NCBI GenBank assembly: GCA_012959965.1
Contig: DUCF01000052.1
Span: 1-34,383 of the forward strand
DNA length: 34,383 nt
Direction of reading: 5' to 3'
From: Candidatus Thioglobus sp.
Lineage (GTDB): Bacteria > Pseudomonadota > Gammaproteobacteria > PS1 > Pseudothioglobaceae
Under the pieces are notes generated by a model. That model had not been told where the DNA came from. It made no database searches and was given only the letters and a program-made list of their open reading frames with translations. Position numbers and translations under genes: made by a program. Positions 29,477-34,383 of this stretch are shown piece by piece (the stretch's first letter is position 1; each line of letters opens with the position of its first letter).

Positions 29477-31333
29477 CTATTCAACTGTTGCAAGTGGTGT
29501 TACTGGATTCTTAACAAAATAAACATCCAATACTGCTTTGGCAATTGGCGCGGCTTTCGAGCTGCCACTGCCAGCATTTTCAACAATGATCGCGATGGCC
29601 ACCTGTGGATTTTCTACTGGAGCAAAGCCGGTGAATAGGGCGTGGTCTCTGAGCTTTTCTTCGTAGTTTTCGGCAATATAGGTCTCTTCAGGGTCGAGGC
29701 CAAATACTTGTGCGGTACCTGTTTTTCCGGCAAGTGTATAACTAAGGTTGTGATTTAGACGCCTCGCGGTACCACTGGAGCCGTAAACGGTTTGCTCCAT
29801 GGCAGCAATAATAGCCTCCCAATTTTTGATATCTTTTATTGGAATTTGAATCATCCCAAGGTTTTTTCTCAGTTCAACACGACCCGTACTTGTTTGAGAG
29901 TGCATTAAAATTTGTGGTATTGGCAGTTGGCCTTTATTGGCGATAGCTGCGGTTGCAACAGCCAGACGTAATGGACTGGCGGTCATAAAGCCTTGACCAA
30001 TGCCGGTATTTAAAGTTTCTCCTCGATACCAGGGCTCATCCTTATTAATTTTTTTCCACTCTCTAGAAGGTAGGATTCCCGCAAATTCTCCTGGTAAATC
30101 AATGCCAGTTTTTTCGCCAAATTGGAAATATGCTAAATTAACATGAAGTTTGTCGATACCCATGTTGAAGGCCAGATCATAAAAGAACACATCGCAAGAT
30201 TGGGCGATGGCACTCTCGACATCAACGTGGCCGTGACCTGTGCGCTTCCAATCGTTAAATTTACGTGAATAATTTGAAATTTTGTAAAAACCTGGGCAAA
30301 AGACTTTGCTGGTGACAGTAATGTCTTTTTGCTCGAGGCCACCAAGGGCGACCATCGGCTTGATGGTTGATCCCGGCGGATAAAGACCTTTAATGCTGCG
30401 ATCAAATAGCGGTAGGTTTTTATCTTTTTGCAGTGTTTGGTATTGCTTACTAGAGATGCCACCGACAAACCAATTTGGATTAAATGTTGGCATACTGACG
30501 AGCGCCAGAATCGAACCGTCAGTGACATCAACCATCACTAATGCACCGCGCTTACCATTCATCAGCTCTTCGGCTTTTAATTGTAAATCTAAGTCAATAC
30601 TTAAATACAGATCTTGGCCCGATTCGGCTGGTATGAGGATTTGCGAGTCCACCACTCGACCAGAGACGTTTCTCTCAATTTGCTTTATACCAGAGTTGCC
30701 ATGCAGCAGGTTTTCGTATTGTTTTTCAATGCCAGTTTTGCCAACGAAAGTTGTGCCGGCATAATTATCTTTATCGTAGTTATCTTTATCGTTTTGGTTC
30801 ATTGAAGAGACGTAACCAATTAAATGCGAACTGCTAGCGTCATTTGGATAAACACGGTGAAAGTAGGGTTCTATTTCTACACCTGGCAGTCGCGCTTTGG
30901 TGAGAAAAATAGCTACCGCTTGCTCTGAGACATTATGCTTTATAGGTATGTTGTGAAATTTTTTGTAGCGTTTTATTATTTTATAAAATTGCTCGATATC
31001 GTCATCATTGATAAAATCAAAGCGTTTAAGTGCCACGATTGTGGCATCCATATCCTTGACTTTCTCAGGGGTGATCGTGAGCTTGTAAGAAAGGGTATTG
31101 GTGGCAAGTATTTTCCCGTTACGATCAAGAATGTCACCTCGCGCAGGAGTGATAGGCAGTTGCTGCAATTGATTGCCAAGGGCCTCTTCAGAGTAGTAAT
31201 CGTATTCAATTATTTGCAGGCTGTAGATACGCGATATCAACACCAAACTCAGTGCAAAAATAAACAGCACAGCAATGACAACGCGAGATTGGAAAACTCT
31301 TATTTCGCGTTTTGTATTGGCAATTTTATCCAT
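29477..31333 (-). CDS. mrdA: Penicillin-binding protein 2 (elongasome transpeptidase)
   Basis: PBP2 cross-links peptidoglycan during lateral wall growth, in partnership with RodA and MreBCD. The 618-residue protein has a short cytoplasmic tail, one membrane anchor (about 17-38), a dimerisation/pedestal domain with PARGDILDRNGKILA, and a transpeptidase domain. The active-site motifs are S322-T-I-K (YPPGSTIKP), S379-C-D and K537-T-G (AGKTGTAQ). It begins 7 bp after mreD, in the same transcript as mreC and mreD. In most relatives rodA follows; here the next gene is convergent tgt, so rodA must lie elsewhere. Confidence 0.97.
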   Translation of the reverse strand: MDKIANTKREIRVFQSRVVIAVLFIFALSLVLISRIYSLQIIEYDYYSEEALGNQLQQLPITPARGDILDRNGKILATNTLSYKLTITPEKVKDMDATIVALKRFDFINDDDIEQFYKIIKRYKKFHNIPIKHNVSEQAVAIFLTKARLPGVEIEPYFHRVYPNDASSSHLIGYVSSMNQNDKDNYDKDNYAGTTFVGKTGIEKQYENLLHGNSGIKQIERNVSGRVVDSQILIPAESGQDLYLSIDLDLQLKAEELMNGKRGALVMVDVTDGSILALVSMPTFNPNWFVGGISSKQYQTLQKDKNLPLFDRSIKGLYPPGSTIKPMVALGGLEQKDITVTSKVFCPGFYKISNYSRKFNDWKRTGHGHVDVESAIAQSCDVFFYDLAFNMGIDKLHVNLAYFQFGEKTGIDLPGEFAGILPSREWKKINKDEPWYRGETLNTGIGQGFMTASPLRLAVATAAIANKGQLPIPQILMHSQTSTGRVELRKNLGMIQIPIKDIKNWEAIIAAMEQTVYGSSGTARRLNHNLSYTLAGKTGTAQVFGLDPEETYIAENYEEKLRDHALFTGFAPVENPQVAIAIIVENAGSGSSKAAPIAKAVLDVYFVKNPVTPLATVE

Positions 31334-31340
31334 GGCTTGA

Positions 31341-31808
31341 TTACCGTTTTAGCTTAGCCAGTAGAAAGTGTACGATTGGCCAGAGAATTGCACCGGTTAA
31401 TGGCGCAAGGAGGGTCAAATAACTAAAATCAAAGCCCTGAATAATCCAGTGCACGCCGATTGTGGTTAATAAATAAATGAGCGATGCGACAAAGACATAG
31501 ACTTGTTGAGTGCTAAGGTTGGATACGTAAAACGATTTCTTTACATTAAGGATAAAAACAGTACTAGCAATAAGCGCTAAAGCGTTTTGGCCAAATACAT
31601 TGCCGTGCAATAAATCAAGTAACAAGCCTAACATTAGAGCAAGGGTATAAACCGCCTTGGCTTCGGCGTAGATCAGCCAATAGGTGAAAAATATCAACAT
31701 CCAGAAAGGTGCGGCATTTTGAATCATCTCTGGTAAAGCAACAGCACTCAGCAATGCAGAGATTAGGGTGAGTTTAAAGAGTAATATTTGTGGGCGCTGC
31801 CGGTTCAT
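31341..31808 (-). CDS. mreD: Rod shape-determining membrane protein MreD
   Basis: MreD is an inner-membrane protein that works with MreC to activate PBP2-RodA wall synthesis. The 155-residue product is mostly hydrophobic with five or six membrane helices and contains GLLLDLLHGNVFGQNAL (61-77), the family's best-conserved stretch. Its ATG overlaps the mreC stop by 4 bp, so translation is coupled. mrdA follows after 7 bp. Confidence 0.93.
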   Translation of the reverse strand: MNRQRPQILLFKLTLISALLSAVALPEMIQNAAPFWMLIFFTYWLIYAEAKAVYTLALMLGLLLDLLHGNVFGQNALALIASTVFILNVKKSFYVSNLSTQQVYVFVASLIYLLTTIGVHWIIQGFDFSYLTLLAPLTGAILWPIVHFLLAKLKR

Positions 31809-32605
31809 AAAGACTCCGAGACAACAAGTACAAATTCTAATTCATTCATATCTTCAAGTGGGCGCAGCTTTATCAATAAGAAGGCCTCATCGTGCGGCGC
31901 ACTCACTTCAATTACTTCTCCGACAGGATAGCCCTCTGGATACGATTGACCGATACCACTGGTAACAAAAATATCACCCAATTTAACATCGGCATCGGAC
32001 GGCATAAATTCTACCTTCATGCCGCTTTTATTTGCTGCTATACCTTTGGTAATAGCTCTAGCGCCATTGCGGACATTTTTCACCGGAATGTGCTGAGTTG
32101 GATCCGTCGTCAGTTGGACTGTGGCGTAAAAAGGTGTTGATTGAATAATTTGACCAACAACACCATTTGCACCGAGCACGATTTGCAAGGCTAGAATATT
32201 GTCATTACTGCCCTTGTTGATCACCAATTGTCTCTTCAATCGAGATTGCGCAATAGATTTGACTCGAGCCAATTTTACAGTGTTGGCTGGCATGGTGTAA
32301 CTGGCATCGATTAGCTTACTGATTTTCTGATTTTCTAAAACAAGGTTGTTATAGATTTGCAGCTTTGCTTTAAGTTCGAACAGTTCACTAGTAAGTTGTT
32401 CATTTTCGCGGATAAGTTGCTCGGTATCGCTACCTTTATCGCTTACCCAGTTTATCATTTGTCCGGGTAAGTCGATGAAAAAATAAATCGGTGACAACAA
32501 GGTAGTGCTGTTACGTTTTAGGTTGTCTAAAGTTGAAAAACGAGCGTCCAGAACAATCAGGATAATTGAAATTAAGGCCGGAAGTAAGGGTTTTAGAAGT
32601 CGCAT
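31805..32605 (-). CDS. mreC: Cell shape-determining protein MreC
   Basis: MreC is a periplasmic scaffold of the elongasome that binds PBP2. The 266-residue protein has an N-terminal membrane anchor (about 7-21) and a coiled coil (about 59-98, rich in E, L and N). A C-terminal double beta-barrel domain follows (about 108-266), with VLGANGVVGQII, TDPTQHIPV and VTSGIGQSYPEGYPVGEV. It is the first gene of the mreC-mreD-mrdA run. It begins right after a truncated nitroreductase gene and is separated by 1.2 kb from mreB, normally its immediate neighbour. The source of its promoter after that insertion is unclear. Confidence 0.96.
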   Translation of the reverse strand: MRLLKPLLPALISIILIVLDARFSTLDNLKRNSTTLLSPIYFFIDLPGQMINWVSDKGSDTEQLIRENEQLTSELFELKAKLQIYNNLVLENQKISKLIDASYTMPANTVKLARVKSIAQSRLKRQLVINKGSNDNILALQIVLGANGVVGQIIQSTPFYATVQLTTDPTQHIPVKNVRNGARAITKGIAANKSGMKVEFMPSDADVKLGDIFVTSGIGQSYPEGYPVGEVIEVSAPHDEAFLLIKLRPLEDMNELEFVLVVSESL

Positions 32606-32620
32606 TGTTAATAGACTAAC

Positions 32621-32845
32621 TTAGCAATGAAGATTGTTCATATAGCGGCAGGCTTTTTCAAGTTTTCTACAGATGTTATCTTTACTGTCACCAGTTACTA
32701 CAGCAACCTGCCATGGCCGAGTGTTTACGTCAGAAGGGGCGGTTTTTGCTTGTTCAATAATTTTGTTGATAATATTAATTGAAGCGTTTTTATCTAAAAA
32801 TGCTCTTGTTGATTTTCGTTTTGCTGAAGCAGTTTTTTTATCCAT
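32621..32845 (-). pseudogene. Truncated nitroreductase-family gene
   Basis: The 74-residue frame matches only the N-terminus of FMN nitroreductases: KRKSTRAFLDKNASINIINK, then TAPSDVNTRPWQVAVVTG. These carry the arginine and serine/asparagine FMN contacts. The family is normally about 180-220 residues; here the frame stops soon after LEKACRYMNN, 15 bp before mreC, so most of the fold is missing. It retains an ATG with GGAG at good spacing, so it may still be expressed, but an active enzyme is unlikely. GC content is very low (about 23% in one 60-base line). Confidence 0.75.
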
Positions 32846-32878
32846 CTTTTACTCCATAAATTAATTATTTAAATAAGG

Positions 32879-32899
32879 CATGATTTTCAGTCGATCATG
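32879..32899 (-). terminator. Hairpin after the EamA gene
   Basis: CATGAT (32879-32884) and ATCATG (32894-32899) form a 6-bp stem with a 9-base loop just after the transporter stop on the minus strand. Only a mixed pyrimidine-rich tail follows. At best it is a weak terminator before the nitroreductase remnant. Confidence 0.25.
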
Positions 32900-32903
32900 T
32901 TAA

Positions 32904-33788
32904 TTAGGCACTTGCTGGTTTAGCATAGAGTACTATTATATTTCCAAAAATAATTAAAACAACACCAATAAGGCCAATCCAGCTCCATTGGTAGTTTTCG
33001 AAAAAAGTTGAAAGTAGTAGTGCAATAGTTGGCGTAAAAATATTGACATAAGAGGCCTTATCAGCACCTATATTACCCACCAGTTTAAGATAGACACCAA
33101 AACCAATAACAGATCCAACTAATGCTAGGTAAAGAAGAGAGACAATATAGCTATAACTTGTACTTAGGCTGAAACTAATATCGCTGATACTGACATAAGC
33201 AACAATAATTATTGCCCCATACAGCATACTAAAAGCATTACTCTGAACTAAAGGCATTTTTCTTGCTTGTAATTGACCTGATAATAACATACCTATTGAT
33301 GCAAAGAAAGTAGCAAGTAGCATCCAAAGAAACCCTTTTACAATTCCTGTTTCAAGTGACCACTGAGTATTACTAATTTCATTTGAAAATATAATAGATA
33401 ATCCAAATATTCCTACTATTGCTCCAATTAGTATAGGTAATCTAATAGGTTTATTAAAAAATATAAACCCGTTAAAGACAGTAAACAAGGTAAGTGTAGA
33501 AAAGATAAGACAAACTAAACCTGATGCTAAATAAAAAGTTCCAAAGTAGGCGCAAACATAGTTAATACAAAATAGAAAAAATCCTAATAAAAGCCAACTA
33601 GCATGTTCTCGCCAAGAAAAAGAAAGATTAAGACCGCGAACATAACACCATATAAAGAGCATCAAAGAAGCAAGTAAAAAGCGCCATGCTATTGATACCT
33701 GGGGAGCAACATCTCCTAACTGAAAGCTAATAGCAAGCCAAGATGAACCCCAGGCAAGAAGGACTATGAAATAAAGGACTGCATTCAT
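32904..33788 (-). CDS. EamA-family (DMT superfamily) transporter
   Basis: This is a 294-residue, very hydrophobic protein with about ten membrane helices in two similar halves, the layout of EamA-type drug/metabolite transporters. The first helix carries LLAWGSSWLAISFQLG and the second MSIAWRF-like VSIAWRFLLAS, both typical of the first repeat. Each half ends in a helix rich in G, L and I, and the second half has GSVIGFGVYLKLVG. Such proteins mostly export amino acids or other small metabolites; the substrate cannot be read from sequence. It lies between mreB and mreC in AT-rich DNA, without a clear Shine-Dalgarno, and looks acquired. Confidence 0.88.
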   Translation of the reverse strand: MNAVLYFIVLLAWGSSWLAISFQLGDVAPQVSIAWRFLLASLMLFIWCYVRGLNLSFSWREHASWLLLGFFLFCINYVCAYFGTFYLASGLVCLIFSTLTLFTVFNGFIFFNKPIRLPILIGAIVGIFGLSIIFSNEISNTQWSLETGIVKGFLWMLLATFFASIGMLLSGQLQARKMPLVQSNAFSMLYGAIIIVAYVSISDISFSLSTSYSYIVSLLYLALVGSVIGFGVYLKLVGNIGADKASYVNIFTPTIALLLSTFFENYQWSWIGLIGVVLIIFGNIIVLYAKPASA

Positions 33789-33820
33789 GAATTATCGATG
33801 AGACAGAAAGACTTCAATAG

Positions 33821-34383
33821 CTAATCTGCGGCTAAAAATCCCATATTGTGCTGGTTGATCATGTCTAGCGCAATACCGCCACCACGAGCCACACAAGTCA
33901 GCGGATCGTCAGCAATGCTGACTGGTAGATTGGTTTCGCTATTAATTAGCTTGTCAAGGCCCTCTAACAGTGCGCCACCGCCAGTAATGACCAGGCCATT
34001 TTGCGCAATATCCGAAGACAGCTCAGGTGGCGTTTGCTCTAACGCTGTTCGTACAGAGTTGATAATCATAGCGAGTGGCTCGGCAAGCGCTTCTAAAATA
34101 CGCATTAGTCCACCAACGGTCAGTGAATATGAACCTGCTATTGAAACGAGTCGAGAACGAGTCTTCTTGTTCCAGCCACCTCCTGCAATAAGGGCAGCAA
34201 TGATTGAATGGTCTAGCGGTGTTAATTTTTGGCGGGTGTCTTCAACCCATGGCGTTTGCTTAGGCGCAGCATACAATAAGTCGACGGTAATTGTTCCTAA
34301 ATATTTTTTGACTAATGCAGCATCTTCAGAAGAAGCCATTGGGCTAGCAAGCAGTTGTGTATACCGTCGTCGCATTGCTCTTT
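33821..34383 (-). CDS. mreB: Rod shape-determining protein MreB, divergent, 5'-truncated by window edge
   Basis: MreB is the actin-like ATPase that orients lateral wall synthesis. Only the last 187 or so codons are present and the frame is still open at the window edge. The C-terminal part is clear Mre[47 protein letters not shown], and [18 protein letters not shown]. The preceding part aligns poorly. [11 protein letters not shown] and [10 protein letters not shown] can be matched to subdomain IIB of E. coli MreB, but about 30 residues before [10 protein letters not shown] have no counterpart. Other frames there give no better MreB match, so a simple frameshift is not indicated. EamA is 32 bp downstream. 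Confidence 0.85.
   Translation of the reverse strand, partial: RAMRRRYTQLLASPMASSEDAALVKKYLGTITVDLLYAAPKQTPWVEDTRQKLTPLDHSIIAALIAGGGWNKKTRSRLVSIAGSYSLTVGGLMRILEALAEPLAMIINSVRTALEQTPPELSSDIAQNGLVITGGGALLEGLDKLINSETNLPVSIADDPLTCVARGGGIALDMINQHNMGFLAAD

Larger units (their letters stand above)
32606..33820. other. AT-rich inserted cassette in the mre cluster
   Basis: This is the 1.2-kb segment between the mreB stop and the mreC start. Hand counts of single 60-base lines give about 22-35% GC inside, against about 47% in mreC and 53% in mreB. It holds an EamA transporter gene and a nitroreductase remnant, neither related to cell shape. I see no transposase, terminal repeats or target duplication at its ends. 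Composition and content suggest acquisition from elsewhere. Confidence 0.55.

Overview
The window is a bacterial chromosome segment of 34.4 kb, about 40% GC by eye, densely packed with housekeeping genes. The tuf - tRNA-Trp - secE - nusG - rplKAJL - rpoBC order, the SI3-type insert in RpoC, a Pseudomonas-type TrpE and the bifunctional CoaBC and RibD all fit a gammaproteobacterium. The moderate AT bias, tight packing and occasional missing Shine-Dalgarno sites suggest a streamlined marine or symbiont lineage. The sulfur-oxidising SUP05/Thioglobaceae group is my best guess, but it rests on impression and not on a search.

Region 1 (1-15080, all +) is the translation/transcription block: the 3' part of fusA, tuf, tRNA-Trp, secE, nusG, rplK, rplA, rplJ, rplL, rpoB and rpoC, closed by a strong terminator. 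Its spacers carry recognisable RNA control elements: a stem before tRNA-Trp, a candidate L1 operator before rplK, a well-folded L10 leader before rplJ, and a terminator-like attenuator plus a second hairpin between rplL and rpoB. fusA-tuf running directly into tRNA-Trp-secE looks like two ancestral tuf loci collapsed into one.

Region 2 (15081-20162, +) holds trpE (first step of tryptophan synthesis, without trpG next to it) and dnaE (replicative polymerase). dnaE meets comEC tail to tail with a 4-bp overlap. Region 3 (20159-25026, -) holds comEC (DNA uptake channel), a 345-bp AT-rich gap with a perfect DnaA box, and a ribD-coaBC pair overlapping by 4 bp (flavin and CoA cofactor synthesis). 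Region 4 (25074-29476, +) holds recA-recX, an Atm1-type ABC exporter and tgt, the last with a consensus promoter placed so that its mRNA should be leaderless.

Region 5 (29477-34383, -) is the cell-shape cluster mreB - [insert] - mreC - mreD - mrdA. A markedly AT-rich 1.2-kb cassette with an EamA-family transporter and a truncated nitroreductase gene sits between mreB and mreC. The visible part of mreB is divergent and appears to carry an extra segment of about 30 residues.

I found no CRISPR array, prophage, insertion sequence, secretion system or defence island, and nothing I would call a new multi-gene system. The best leads are the mre-cluster insertion and divergent MreB, the origin-like gap, the tuf locus fusion, the RNA leaders, and the leaderless tgt promoter.
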